From Calliphora vicina (lineage: Eukaryota; Arthropoda; Insecta; Diptera; Calliphoridae): DNA of 64,000 nt. The stretch is from the NCBI RefSeq assembly GCF_958450345.1, contig NC_088781.1:118184431-118248430 (forward strand), in the 5' to 3' direction. The translations under genes and the position numbers were made by a program. Below, in pieces: positions 35,171 to 46,784 of this stretch (position 1 is the stretch's first letter; each line of letters begins with the position of its first letter). Below the pieces are notes generated by a model that worked only from the letters and a program-made list of their open reading frames with translations, was not told the DNA's origin and did not search any database.

Positions 35171-37943
35171 AGTTCTAGTTCTCTATTTCAGGTTATAGTT
35201 CAGGTTTTATTTGAGATTTTAGTTCAGGTTCTAGTTCAGTTCTAGTTCAGTTCTAGTTCAGTTCTAGTTCAGTTCTAGTTCAGTTCTAGCTCTAGTTCAG
35301 TTCTAGTTCAGTTCTAGTTCAGTTCTAGTTCAGTTCTAGTTCAGTTCTAGTTCAGTTCTAGTTCAGTTCTAGTTCAGTTCTAGTTCAGTTCTAGTTCAGT
35401 TCTAGTTCAGTTCTAGTTCAGTTCTAGTTCAGTTCTAGTTCAGTTCTAGTTCAGTTCTAGTTCAGTTCTAGTTCAGTTCTAGTTCAGTTCTAGTTCAGTT
35501 CTAGTTCAGTTCTAGTTCAGTTCTAGTTCAGTTCTAGTTCAGTTCTAGTTCAGTTCTAGTTCAGTTCTAGTTCAGTTCTAGTTCAGTTCTAGTTCAGTTC
35601 TAGTTCAGTTCTAGTTCAGTTCTAGTTCAGTTCTAGTTCAGTTCTAGTTCAGTTCTAGTTCAGTTCTAGTTCAGTTCTAGTTCAGTTCTAGTTCAGTTCT
35701 AGTTCAGTTCTAGTTCAGTTCTAGTTCAGTTCTAGTTCAGTTCTAGTTCAGTTCTAGTTCAGTTCTAGTTCAGTTCTAGTTCAGTTCTAGTTCAGTTCTA
35801 GTTCAGTTCTAGTTCAGTTCTAGTTCAGTTCTAGTTCAGTTCTAGTTCAGTTCTAGTTCAGTTCTAGTTCAGTTCTAGTTCAGTTCTAGTTCAGTTCTAG
35901 TTCAGTTCTAGTTCAGTTCTAGTTCAGTTCTAGTTCAGTTCTAGTTCAGTTCTAGTTCAGTTCTAGTTCAGTTCTAGTTCAGTTCTAGTTCAGTTCTAGT
36001 TCAGTTCTAGTTCAGTTCTAGTTCAGTTCTAGTTCAGTTCTAGTTCAGTTCTAGTTCAGTTCTAGTTCAGTTCTAGTTCAGTTCTAGTTCAGTTCTAGTT
36101 CAGTTCTAGTTCAGTTCTAGTTCAGTTCTAGTTCAGTTCTAGTTCAGTTCTAGTTCAGTTCTAGTTCAGTTCTAGTTCAGTTCTAGTTCAGTTCTAGTTC
36201 AGTTCTAGTTCAGTTCTAGTTCAGTTCTAGTTCAGTTCTAGTTCAGTTCTAGTTCAGTTCTAGTTCAGTTCTAGTTCAGTTCTAGTTCAGTTCTAGTTCA
36301 GTTCTAGTTCAGTTCTAGTTCAGTTCTAGTTCAGTTCTAGTTCAGTTCTAGTTCAGTTCTAGTTCAGTTCTAGTTCAGTTCTAGTTCAGTTCTAGTTCAG
36401 TTCTAGTTCAGTTCTAGTTCAGTTCTAGTTCAGTTCTAGTTCAGTTCTAGTTCAGTTCTAGTTCAGTTCTAGTTCAGTTCTAGTTCAGTTCTAGTTCAGT
36501 TCTAGTTCAGTTCTAGTTCAGTTCTAGTTCAGTTCTAGTTCAGTTCTAGTTCAGTTCTAGTTCAGTTCTAGTTCAGTTCTAGTTCAGTTCTAGTTCAGTT
36601 CTAGTTCAGTTCTAGTTCAGTTCTAGTTCAGTTCTAGTTCAGTTCTAGTTCAGTTCTAGTTCAGTTCTAGTTCAGTTCTAGTTCAGTTCTAGTTCAGTTC
36701 TAGTTCAGTTCTAGTTCAGTTCTAGTTCAGTTCTAGTTCAGTTCTAGTTCAGTTCTAGTTCAGTTCTAGTTCAGTTCTAGTTCAGTTCTAGTTCAGTTCT
36801 AGTTCAGTTCTAGTTCAGTTCTAGTTCAGTTCTAGTTCAGTTCTAGTTCAGTTCTAGTTCAGTTCTAGTTCAGTTCTAGTTCAGTTCTAGTTCAGTTCTA
36901 GTTCAGTTCTAGTTCAGTTCTAGTTCAGTTCTAGTTCAGTTCTAGTTCAGTTCTAGTTCAGTTCTAGTTCAGTTCTAGTTCAGTTCTAGTTCAGTTCTAG
37001 TTCAGTTCTAGTTCAGTTCTAGTTCAGTTCTAGTTCAGTTCTAGTTCAGTTCTAGTTCAGTTCTAGTTCAGTTCTAGTTCAGTTCTAGTTCAGTTCTAGT
37101 TCAGTTCTAGTTCAGTTCTAGTTCAGTTCTAGTTCAGTTCTAGTTCAGTTCTAGTTCAGTTCTAGTTCAGTTCTAGTTCAGTTCTAGTTCAGTTCTAGTT
37201 CAGTTCTAGTTCAGTTCTAGTTCAGTTCTAGTTCAGTTCTAGTTCAGTTCTAGTTCAGTTCTAGTTCAGTTCTAGTTCAGTTCTAGTTCAGTTCTAGTTC
37301 AGTTCTAGTTCAGTTCTAGTTCAGTTCTAGTTCAGTTCTAGTTCAGTTCTAGTTCAGTTCTAGTTCAGTTCTAGTTCAGTTCTAGTTCAGTTCTAGTTCA
37401 GTTCTAGTTCAGTTCTAGTTCAGTTCTAGTTCAGTTCTAGTTCAGTTCTAGTTCAGTTCTAGTTCAGTTCTAGTTCAGTTCTAGTTCAGTTCTAGTTCAG
37501 TTCTAGTTCAGTTCTAGTTCAGTTCTAGTTCAGTTCTAGTTCAGTTCTAGTTCAGTTCTAGTTCAGTTCTAGTTCAGTTCTAGTTCAGTTCTAGTTCAGT
37601 TCTAGTTCAGTTCTAGTTCAGTTCTAGTTCAGTTCTAGTTCAGTTCTAGTTCAGTTCTAGTTCAGTTCTAGTTCAGTTCTAGTTCAGTTCTAGTTCAGTT
37701 CTAGTTCAGTTCTAGTTCAGTTCTAGTTCAGTTCTAGTTCAGTTCTAGTTCAGTTCTAGTTCAGTTCTAGTTCAGTTCTAGTTCAGTTCTAGTTCAGTTC
37801 TAGTTCAGTTCTAGTTCAGTTCTAGTTCAGTTCTAGTTCAGTTCTAGTTCAGTTCTAGTTCAGTTCTAGTTCAGTTCTAGTTCAGTTCTAGTTCAGTTCT
37901 AGTTCAGTTCTAGTTCAGTTCTAGTTCAGTTCTAGTTTAGTTT
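35171..37943 (+). repeat. Satellite array 4: 11-mer CTAGTTCAGTT
   Basis: The first 50 bp are degenerate 12-mer-like units (TTCAGGTT), then from about 35226 the unit is 11 bp. After one CTAGCT hexamer near 35288, about 240 units run to 37935 without a visible variant. It ends in CTAGTTTAGTTTTG. The 12-to-11 step at its left edge shows the two unit types are related. Confidence 0.98.
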
Positions 37944-38761
37944 TGCTCATGCTCAGTTAATTTATGCTGATACCTACTTATTTTCTTACATTTGTTTTCA
38001 ATACTTTTTCAAAATACCCCCATGCAATAACTAAAGACGTTTCTCATAATTATCTCAATGATAAATGCGTAAATCAAAATGTGATGGCTAAAGTGACTGT
38101 GTGCATTAAAGCGTAGTGATGTAAATGGAAATTTCGATTTGTATAAATATGTGTGAATTCCTTGAACAATCACAACCACCCACAATCAAACAGTTATTCA
38201 GTTCAGATAACTAGGCAGACAATCAGACACATTTACATTAGAATTTTGTTCAAATGTATGATGTGCCTGCCCACTTAAAGGTACAACATCATATGAACAT
38301 GTCACAAACGGAAGGAATACATTGAATTTTATCTAAATACATACACTCAGAGCTGCTTATATACAACAATAATACACAGAAATTTCGTATTTGTATAGGT
38401 ATGTGTTTACCAGCAATTGGAAAGGGAGAAATATTTGCTTAAAGGATTTGCAGCAGGATTATACAAATACTAACAAACATTTTCGACATACAGTGTTTAG
38501 TTAAATACTTGAAATAGTTTAGAACACAAATGTTTTCTTTGTTCATATGGGCGGAGAAAAATACAGTTGTGCAATAAAGTCTTCTGATATGGAAAACTAA
38601 TATTTTAATTTTTACTGAAATAAGTGTTAAGTTGTGACACTCCTCTTGACCCTTCTGCCGAAATATTCTCAAAACAATTGTTGGAAATGGAAAAATTCCA
38701 AATGTGAATGAATATTCAAGCCATTGTTGACATGGTATTCCGTACTGATTCCAAGACTTAC
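37944..38761. other. Unique sequence, presumed intron flank
   Basis: No repeat family seen. An open minus-strand frame of about 127 residues (38439-38822) overlaps the candidate exon in another frame and looks like chance. If the exon at 38762-38976 is real, this is the start of its downstream intron, which would contain array 4. Confidence 0.45.
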
Positions 38762-38976
38762 CATTCGAATTCAAGCGGATCCAGTTCCAGTTTCGTCTTG
38801 CCTTTTCTATAACCATTAACAAACCACAAGGCGAATCGTTGACTTACATTTGGAAAATTCATATATTTCACGCGGTCATTTGTTTGTGGCTTGCTCTCGA
38901 ATAAGCAGACCAAATAATTTATATATTTTAACTCCAGTGCGATGTTTTTTCCTAGCAGTAAAACGTTTCTGCCGTA
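38762..38976 (-). CDS. Candidate internal exon of an unidentified host gene
   Basis: The minus strand shows TTTTCTATTTCAATAG (pyrimidine-rich acceptor ending at 38977), then 215 bp, then GTAAGT (donor at 38761-38756). The exon frame starts TAC at 38976 and is open for 71 codons plus two bases. Peptide pieces include NVLLLGKNIALELKYINYLV, NDRVKYMNFPNVSQRFALWF and GYRKGKTKLELDPLEFE. Composition is mixed, with CTG, GCC and GTG codons, unlike the AT-rich surroundings. I do not recognise the family. The exon lies about 0.8 kb from satellite array 4, so its gene may have satellite-filled introns, as seen in fly Y-linked genes; that is inference. Alternatives: exon of a decayed gene, or a fragment carried by a transposon. 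Confidence 0.6.
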
Positions 38977-39524
38977 CTATTGAAATAGAAAAGTATAAAT
39001 ACTTATCTGTTTGAGTGTTTCTGTTTAAATTCCTGGAGAAAGTTAATATAGCACAAATAGTTTAGTACTGCCTAAATAAATTAACAAGATTGAAGACATT
39101 GTGGTATGTCAATACGAGCAATAATAATATTGTAGTAATAATGATGATGATGATGATTAATTTACCTGAAATTAATTAAGAAATTCTAATCTTATGTTTC
39201 TGTAATACTTAAAAACACACTTATACACCTAAATATCTATAAATTGGTTTCAGATGATTGAATTTGTCAAATGATAAAGAAATTCTTAGGAAACAATTGA
39301 GTTCTGTCATAATATATGCTATTCCTGGAAAAGATTTGTGCTTAAGCTTGAGAATAACATAATTATCTCTGCTACATATTAATTTACATAGAAAATTTGG
39401 ATGAAAAGTGTTTATTTAAAATGTTTATCACTTAATAATATAATTATTTGCCACTTTATTATTAAATATTTAGTTTTATTGTTGAATAAGTGTTGTAAAC
39501 ATAGAGAAATATATGGAACTGAAA
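38977..39524. other. AT-rich unique sequence, presumed intron
   Basis: Holds the acceptor region of the candidate exon and a GATGAT microsatellite near 39141-39158. No other exon seen. Confidence 0.45.
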
Positions 39525-39675
39525 AAGATCATTCCAGATGAGATTATCAAGAATATGGAATACACTACCTAGGGATCTAGGTAGCTTTTGTTAGCCATTA
39601 ATGGTCCTAAGGCTTGGTTAAATAAATTGAAGATAAATAAATAAAATATTTATTAAAAAAAAAAAAAATTAAAAA
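39525..39675 (+). mobile_element. 3' end scrap of a non-LTR retrotransposon
   Basis: The plus frame reads WNTLPRDLGSF, then, with stops, a LVLRLG..IN-like end. WNxLPxDL is the typical C-terminal phrase of Jockey/CR1-type ORF2 proteins. It is followed by an A-rich tail with AATAAA and a run of A residues at about 39655-39668. A 5'-truncated copy is likely; only about 100 bp is recognisable. Confidence 0.45.
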
Positions 39676-40195
39676 AACATAGCTGACAAAACGCTAAGTG
39701 TCAAAACGTAAGCAGAAAAAATGCTAGGTTTTCACTCTGTAGGCCTTCTAAAAGACCTGTTTTACACATTCTAAAATATGCGCAGAACATGTCATACACA
39801 TTCAAAATTTAATTACCAATTAAGGTCTAACAAACCTTTATTTCTAAAATGTTTAGAAATAGTTAAAAATTATAAAAAAAATATTTTTGAATGATAATTT
39901 TTATTCATATAGGTTTGGGGCATGGTACAATCAGTTACCAGGTACAATTATTAGAGAGAGTTTCCAATGTTCACCCCTAAAACGTCAAACTCTGTATTTA
40001 ATCACATAACTTTTTTTAATTTGTTACCGCGATATTTTTTAATTTTGTTACGTTTTAACTGAAATTATAAACACTTATTAAAAAAAATATAGTTTTTCTT
40101 CAATTGTTAGTAAATTTTTGTAATAAAAATTTCAATTCAATTATTTTTTTGGCATTTCCTTTTTATATTTTTTAATTTTCTTTTGTTTGACGTTA
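39676..40195. other. AT-rich spacer, nothing recognised
   Basis: No coding frame or clear repeat. Confidence 0.5.
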
Positions 40196-41984
40196 TAGGG
40201 AATGTATAATTGAGAACATACTTCCTAATAATTGTACCTTGCTTATTCTACAATGGGTTTGGGGTATGTTTGATTCCTCTTTGTACTTTCTTTTATGTTT
40301 GGTTGCTTCGATGACCTTATTCATCAGGTTTTTTACCGCAAGTCGGGTGCCATTACAAAGACATGGTTGGTTTATGTTTCGTAACATTGTGATTACCGAT
40401 CCGATTTTCAGTTGGTAATGCGGGTAATTCCAGCGAGTTTAAAAACTCGGTTGGATAGTTGATGACATCATCTTGGGATGTAATGGAATCCACCGATTTG
40501 TACGTCATCAATTCGACAGAAATTTCACTTTGAATCTTAAAATTCAGCACGTTCGCTCAACCAATCATGATTTTTGTAATTTTGTGCAATGTTTGGAAAC
40601 ACTTTACGGATGAGTTTTGATTTTGATTCGGTGAACAGGCCATTGCCAGTGTCCAGCAAATGTTTGGGAAATACTTCTCTAGATTGATCGTTCTGCAGCT
40701 CGACACGCATGTTCACAGTCAATTTGTGTTTCTTGACGTGTTTCCACAAAACGGACGACATCAAACATGCATTAAGTTCATCGGCTGGCGTAGACCGTGG
40801 AATCACTGGCAATGTTGGCCGAAAATCACCTGCCAACAGAATCATCACATCACCAAACCAGCTTTGATTGTTTCGGAAATCTTGCAATGTTTTTTTATGC
40901 ACCATTTTACATCCCAAACGATCAGTTTGCTTTGCTGCAAAACTTTGGCCATCTTGAAAATGTTAGATTTTCATTGATTTGCATATTCAATGACAACTTG
41001 AGTTCTGAATTAGCAGCTCGGCTGCCTTCCAATAACGTAGCCGAAATTCCTGATGGAACAAGTGCAATATCATTCTACGTGCGTATCGTTGCCAAAATCA
41101 ATGCGATCAAAAAAGTTCCAAAACAAATATACCTCCAGTTCCCATTTTTCACAACCTTCATAAGAGTGTCGCACACACATTTTTGTTGTCTATTCAACAA
41201 TGAAACGTTTATTCGAACTGATTCGCTGAATTGATTAAACGCGTCTTGCATCGGATAATATATTGTTCGATATCATCAAGCAAATGCCCTCCCTCAATTA
41301 ATATCAATGACTTGTTGTAAATTTCCTCGCTCAATTGCAAATTTGGTTTTAATGTTTTAATATCTGCTGCAAAATATCATCACATCTTGGCATATTTGTG
41401 TTTATATGTTCCTATCATGGAATGATGTAGGGGCACGAACGTTGACTAATAGTAAACGCAATTAGAAACACTCATCGTTTCTTAGATGGGCTGTGTAAAT
41501 GCGAGGAACAACACAAGGAACTGGATTTACTTGTTTCCGCCGATTCTTTGAAGATTTATTCCAAATTCATCATTCAGACTCATTTCAAACAATGATGTCA
41601 GTAAAGTACACTCTTTGACCATTTTCTAGATATACGGCTAAATGAACAACATTTGGATGTCTTTAATGGAATGGCAAATGAAAAAATCCGCCAAATTGCT
41701 TCGTTACTGCTAACATAGAGGCCCATATGATTAACAATCATTACCTTTGGTCTTATATTTGCTGATGTAATTGATGGATTTCACGAAATGGCAAGATTCG
41801 ACGTTGACATGTGCTTTGAATGTTTCGGAGAGTACTGGCGAATACGAAGCAATCCAACTGATAAAATTACCCGAAGATTTAATAAAAGTGGGCGTGGACA
41901 ATTTTTATTTCTGTAAGAAACTTTTGTGGACTATTGCTAACATTTTAAAAAAATGCCAAAACGTTGTTATGCGATTTTAAAATT
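40196..41984 (-). pseudogene. Helitron-type helicase fragment, copy 1
   Basis: Minus-strand frames match the Pif1-like helicase domain of Helitron Rep-Hel proteins: LKLSLNMQINE near 40980-41010; ILLAGDFRPTLPVIPRSTPA (helicase motif III type) near 40800; then NMRVELQNDQS, FPNIAQNYKNHDWLSERA and, near 40380, MLRNINQPCLCNGTRLAVKN. The Walker A region near 41120 is damaged (no GxxGKS), and there are frameshifts throughout. The Rep nuclease domain was not found. It diverges from the family after about 40310. Its right part (41880-41970) matches the right part of copy 2. Confidence 0.85.
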
Positions 41985-42140
41985 TAAAAAAAAAAATTTA
42001 AAAAACAATTTCGAAAAAACAACTGGAAAAACAATTTAAATTTTGTTTACCTAAATATATTTAAAATTTTTATTTTAAAGTATAATTTGGTGAAGGGTAT
42101 ATAAGATTCGGCACAGCCGAATATATCTCTCTTACTTGTT
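41985..42140 (+). mobile_element. 3' fragment of hairpin repeat, copy E3
   Basis: Only the A/T-rich tail, GGTGAAGGGTATATAAG, the hairpin ATTCGGCACAGCCGAAT and the CTCTCTTACTTGTT end are present. It follows Helitron helicase copy 1 directly and is followed without gap by copy E4. Confidence 0.7.
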
Positions 42141-42982
42141 ATATATGTATATAAGTTTGTCATTCCGTTTGTAATTTCCACAATATTATTTTCCGACCCT
42201 ATAAAGTATATATATTCTGGATCCTTATAAATAGAGGAGTCCATTATGCCATGTTCGTCCGTCTGTCTGTTGAAATCAACTTTCCGAAGTCCCCAAATAA
42301 CTTACATACACGACTCACACATCAATATCTCCGGAATTCTTCCGTATCAGTTGCTATTTAAAATCGAGAAAATCGGTCCACAAATGGCTGAGATATAAAA
42401 AAAAAACCAGGACAACATCGATTTTTTAGCAATTTTTAACCTATATCTGGATTATTAAGTCATTAATATACCAATTATTTATATCTAATGATAGATATTT
42501 CAAAGACATTATTTATATCTAATGATAGATATTTCAAAGACCTTTGCAACGACGTATATAAGACCATAGTAAGTTGAACCTACAATGGGTCAAAATCGAA
42601 AAAAATATTTTTTAACCCGAATTGTTTTTCACCAAAAGTTTTTTTTTTCGCTAAATATTAAAAAAAAAATAAAAAACAAAAAAAAAAAAATTTTTAAAGC
42701 CGTATTCATAAACAAATTTTAAATTTAAACAACATTTTAAAATCAAATTTTATATGGAAATTTTACTTTAAAACATTGTTAAAATTTAAATTTTTTTATG
42801 AATACGGGGGTTAAAATTTAAAAAAAAAACAATTCGAAACATTTTTTTTCCAAAAATAAACTTTGGAAAAAAAAATAAATTTTGTTTACCTAAAAATATT
42901 TAAAATTTTTATTTTGAAGTATAATTTGGTGAAGTGTATATAAGATTCGGCACAGCCGAATATAGCTCTCTTACTTGCTTAT
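42141..42982 (+). mobile_element. Hairpin-ended mini-me/DINE-like repeat, copy E4
   Basis: Starts TATATAAGTTTGTCATTCCG, has the GTCCGTCTGTCTG tract near 42256, a 36-bp internal duplication of the ATTTATATCTAATGATAGATAT phrase near 42477-42540, and ends with the CGGCACAGCCG hairpin and CTCTTACTTG. It carries a 108-bp palindromic MITE at 42700-42807. Confidence 0.7.
42700..42807. mobile_element. Small palindromic MITE
   Basis: Ends are CCGTATTCATAAA and TTTATGAATACGG, perfect 13-bp inverted repeats. The inner sequence (TTTTAAATTTAAACAA against TTGTTAAAATTTAAA) continues the fold. It sits in the A/T-rich part of E4, where the other E copies lack it. No coding capacity; superfamily unknown. Confidence 0.8.
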
Positions 42983-43785
42983 ATTAAATTGTTTTTGGAT
43001 ACCAAAATGTTTAAAAGTGGCCGAAAGCATTTATCTCGTCAAATAATATTTATTAGCTAATCCTTGCCAATCGATCATAGTTAGCCATTCTAGAAACATA
43101 ACGAGATAAAGTGATAAACCAGATTCGACACCACCGATTATTCCACTCATACTTGTACTTCTCTTACTTTATATAACATATGCTGTTGCATTCTCTTTGT
43201 TGTCTCTGTTGCACAGAACAATACAAAATTCGAAGGAAAAAATTCAAAATGAAATTAACCTTGTTATGGCTCAGATAGTCACTTGAATTAATCAGCACAC
43301 TGGCTGTCTGTCTGTCTCGTAGCTGTTGCAGCAACAACTGCTGCAAAAGATGTTTTCGTTGCATTTGGACATCTGAGAAGAAGAAAAAACGAAAAGTCGC
43401 ATAGTTTTTCACAAGCACTGCACAGTGGGGTGGATCGAAAAAAGTGGTAATAAAACTGAATCTTTTTAACTAATGGTGCGATTGCAAAATGTTGTACGAA
43501 AGAATCGTAGTGGAGGATAGAGGCTTTAAGAAAATGAAAGTTGAATTACCCAGTATAAATACAAGAAAAATATCATTCAACCCCGACGACCTCTGCTAAG
43601 GGAAATTTTGCACAGCTTTTAACTTGTGGACACATTTTTTGTTATAAAGCAAGTGGTAAGGAAAAAATTCTTGTTTTATTTCATTAAATTATCTCTGACA
43701 GTTAAAAAGATTTAAATATTTTCTTATTTCTAATAACTTCCAAAATAACAATAAGTCGTGAAAAATAATCTAAGTCAAAATTTTG
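42983..43785. other. Unique-looking spacer
   Basis: No gene seen. It contains a CTGTCTGTCTGTCTC tract at about 43303-43318 and a TGTTGCAGCAACAACTGCTGCA palindromic patch near 43324-43345. Confidence 0.5.
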
Positions 43786-44507
43786 AACTGAGTTTCACTT
43801 AAGTTTCGCTTTTATTTTGAAACAATATAAATATATTCAAAGCATTGGTCATGCTAAGATCTTTTTCCAACTTTCTGGCAACATACGGGTTCCGAGCCAA
43901 AAGAACTGCTCATATTTTGAGGCCAAGAACGCATCAAGCCAATTTCGGATAATCTGTTCTAAAGAGAAGCGTATCCCAGAGACAGCATTCTGCTTCAATC
44001 GAAACAAATAGTAGGCGGACAGGGCAAGGTATAGACTATAAAGCGGTTGAGGCAAAACTTCCCAACCACTTATTTCCAAATAGTTTTTAACAGGTACTGC
44101 AACCTGTCACCGAGCATTATCATGATGGAATACTAAGGATTCATGCCTGGCCGCATGAAACATAATAGATAGTTCACACTTGCTCCCATTATATATAGAT
44201 AATTACCTTAGCGCCATGGATATTTGACTTTGGTGTCGATTCGGCTGATTGTCCGGGCTTCACATACGATCTCTTACTCTTCGGGTTATCGTAATCGATC
44301 CATTTTTTATTGTCTTACGTGTCAAAACCGAACAAATCATATCTCGCAAGTTGAAACTTTAACTTTTTCAAGTTAAAGAAATAAAGCAAAACTTTCCGCA
44401 TATGACGCTTTGTTGATACAAAATTTGACATTTTCGATTGAAAACAATCTTTGTTGTTTACACTATATTGTTTAATAACTAAGTGAGAATAAATGACAGA
44501 TATGTAC
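43786..44507 (-). pseudogene. Internally deleted mariner, copy B
   Basis: From the ATG at 44431 the minus frame reads MSNFVSTKRHMRKVLLYFFN, the mariner N-terminus. After a deletion it continues with FDT/GDEKWIxYDNPKSKRSYVKPGQSAES and KSNIHGAKV near 44220-44320, then LPQPLYSLYLAL and LFRLKQNAVSGIRF to EQFFWLGTRMLPESW near 43860-44080. Subterminal TTCTCACTTAGTT on one side and TTTCACTTAAGTT on the other look like degraded inverted repeats. About 720 bp, so a deleted derivative of a 1.3-kb mariner; cannot make active transposase. Confidence 0.85.
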
Positions 44508-44880
44508 CCCTCAAAATGGCATATAAGTTATTAAAAACAATAGATACGCCAAAAAAAGGTTACGCCAAAACGTGGACTGGGCAGCACATTTTCCAAAAAT
44601 AGTCATATTTTCAATAACATTTTATTAAATTTTGCTAATATTCAATACCAAACTGCTTAGGAGAATTATACATTTTGTAGGTAAATCTCATTAAAATGGG
44701 TTTTATATTTTAGACATGAGCGTGATTTGCACACACAGGCAGACATAACCAAATCGACTTAGAATCATATCAAGACATATATATATATATACTTTATGGC
44801 GTCTTAGATGAATAAGTATTAAGCGGGATACAATAATCATTAAAAAAATCTCATTCATTACAAAAAGTGGAGCTGGTTAT
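44508..44880. other. Spacer between mariner B and hairpin repeat E5
   Basis: No gene seen; a TATATATATATATA tract lies at 44778-44793. Confidence 0.5.
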
Positions 44881-45612
44881 AAAAACAAGTAAGAGAGCTA
44901 CATTCGGCTGTGCCGAATCTTATATACCCTTCACCAAATTATACTTAAAAATATATTTTTTTTTAAATATTTTTATTTAAACAAAATCAAAATTTTTTTT
45001 TTTTAATGTTTTAAATTTTTTTTTTTCCAAATTGTTTTTTAATTTTTTTCAAAATTTTTTTTTTAAATTTCTTTAATTAATTTTTTTTGGAAAAAGAATT
45101 TATGACAAAAAAAAAATTTTTTGATGAAAAAAAATTCGGGTTAAAAAATATTTTTTTCCGATTTTGACCCATTGTATGTCCAACTTACTATGGTCTTATA
45201 TACGTCGTTGCAAAGGTCTTTGAGATATCTATCATTAGATATCCATATTTTCTATATTAATGACTTAGTAATCCAGACATAGGTCAAAAATAGGTCAAAA
45301 ATCGAGGTTGTCCTAGTTTTTTCCTTATATCTCAGCCATTAGTGGACCGATTTTCTCGATTTTAAATAGCGACCGAGCCGGAAGAATTTCGGAGATATTG
45401 ATGTATGAATCGTGTATGTAAGTTATTTGGGGGCTTCGGAAAGTTGATTTCAACACACAGACGGACAGACGGACATGGCTATATCGATTCCGCTATCTAT
45501 AACGATCCAGAATATATATGCTTTGTGGGGTCGCAAATGAAAAATGTGGAAATTACAAACGGAATGACAAACTTATATATACCCTTGCCACTCATGGTGA
45601 AGGGTATAATAA
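44881..45612 (-). mobile_element. Hairpin-ended mini-me/DINE-like repeat, copy E5, apparently full length
   Basis: The minus-strand element has both terminal structures: the ATTCGGCTGTGCCGAAT hairpin next to ACAAGTAAGAGAG at 44884-44926, and at the far end (about 45575-45611) a second imperfect hairpin with TACCCTT and AAGGGTA arms around CCACTCATGG. Between are the A/T-rich tract and a GACGGACAGACGGACATGGC tract (the GTCY microsatellite read in reverse) near 45455-45478. It is the best reference for the ends of the family. No transposase; it would depend on a Rep/helicase supplied elsewhere if Helentron-like. Confidence 0.75.
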
Positions 45613-46157
45613 GATCCTCAGAAAATCATCCAGGCGTATGATTAATGAACATTATTATTTCATACTGATAAGTGCCAACACTCATACGTCACCGTATTAT
45701 GTAATTTACAGCCTAACAAAGTAAATAAATGGGAAATGAAAAATCATTTTTTGGGAATACAAAATTTATTTTAAAACGTTTTTATTATTCAAAAACGTAA
45801 CTTTCCAATAAAATGAGTTTTTAAAAAATGTCTATTACTTAACAATAATTTTCCTAGAAATATTTACTTTAAGAATTATGGCAGAAACTTATTAAAGTTT
45901 AAAAGTCTGCAGGCTACAGGCAAAATTGAAAATGAAAAAAACGCAATAATTATTCATCCCAAACAAGTCTGTCATTCCAGCTCAAACCACCAATTTTTAG
46001 TTTGCCATTTTGCACTGAAAAACGCTCATTCACAGCGAACAAATAATGGAAACATACAACATGACTAAAGAACGTAACCACAATTACGCTACGTCGTAAT
46101 AAACTGAATGACAGTCTAATCCGTAGTGATAGATTGAGTATGAGGAGTGTCAGAAAT
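45613..46157. other. Spacer, no gene supported
   Basis: An open minus-strand frame of 74 residues at 45950-46174 contains a hydrophobic stretch (LIGIFLTLLILNLSL) but runs into the adjacent MITE terminus and has no homology I recognise; treated as chance. Confidence 0.45.
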
Positions 46158-46407
46158 ATCCCAATAAGCATCAAGGCCCCAAAAATTCAAGCACTTGAAG
46201 ATATTGTTGGAATTTGACTTGAATGCAAATGTAATTAGGTTTTAAACTTTTTAAATTAAATGAATTATTCTCCATTAATTTTTTTACTGGATAAAATGCT
46301 ATTAAAATAAAGTGTAATACAACTGTAATTCAATTGCTTGACTATAATTCAAGGCTTGAATTACACTTGCTTTCAACTTGAATTCCAATAAAAATACTTA
46401 TTGGGAT
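46158..46407. mobile_element. 250-bp MITE with 11-bp inverted ends
   Basis: Ends are ATCCCAATAAG and CTTATTGGGAT, a perfect inverted pair. Inside, several TTCAAG/CTTGAA words occur in both orientations (for example AATTCAAGCACTTGAAG and CAAGGCTTGAATTACACTTG). No clear target duplication was found. Non-coding, superfamily unknown. Confidence 0.7.
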
Positions 46408-46784
46408 TTAACAAATTTCCATATATAAAAGCTACTTTGTTTAATATAGTTTTCAAAATCTTTTATTTGCCCTGCAGACTTAACACTTCCTTCAATAGAA
46501 TGCTAATTTAGAAAATTAACTGCTACTGTTTTTAATTTAAAATTTATTTTCCAATCTAATACTCATTTTCTTTAAAGTTCTATTTTTACGTTTCTGTTTA
46601 ACATTTTATTTATTTGTTTTTTCCCAAATGCCTTAAAGTGTTTGAAATATTTAGAGATCTTTTTCAAGTGTTTTTCATTACAATAGACACCATAACTACT
46701 TAATTGTTTCTTTTATTTCCACGAATCACTAATTATTTATTAGCATCAATGGCAGTGCAAAGCTCATCTAATAAAAAAAGCATT
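46408..46784. other. AT-rich spacer, nothing recognised
   Basis: No coding frame or clear repeat. Confidence 0.5.

Noticed and set aside
38439..38822. 127-residue open frame on the minus strand
   Set aside because: It runs in a different frame across the donor of the stronger exon candidate, continues into AT-rich sequence and has no recognisable domain.
45950..46174. Hydrophobic 74-residue frame that could be a small membrane protein
   Set aside because: Overlaps the end of a MITE, with no homologue or expression signal visible.
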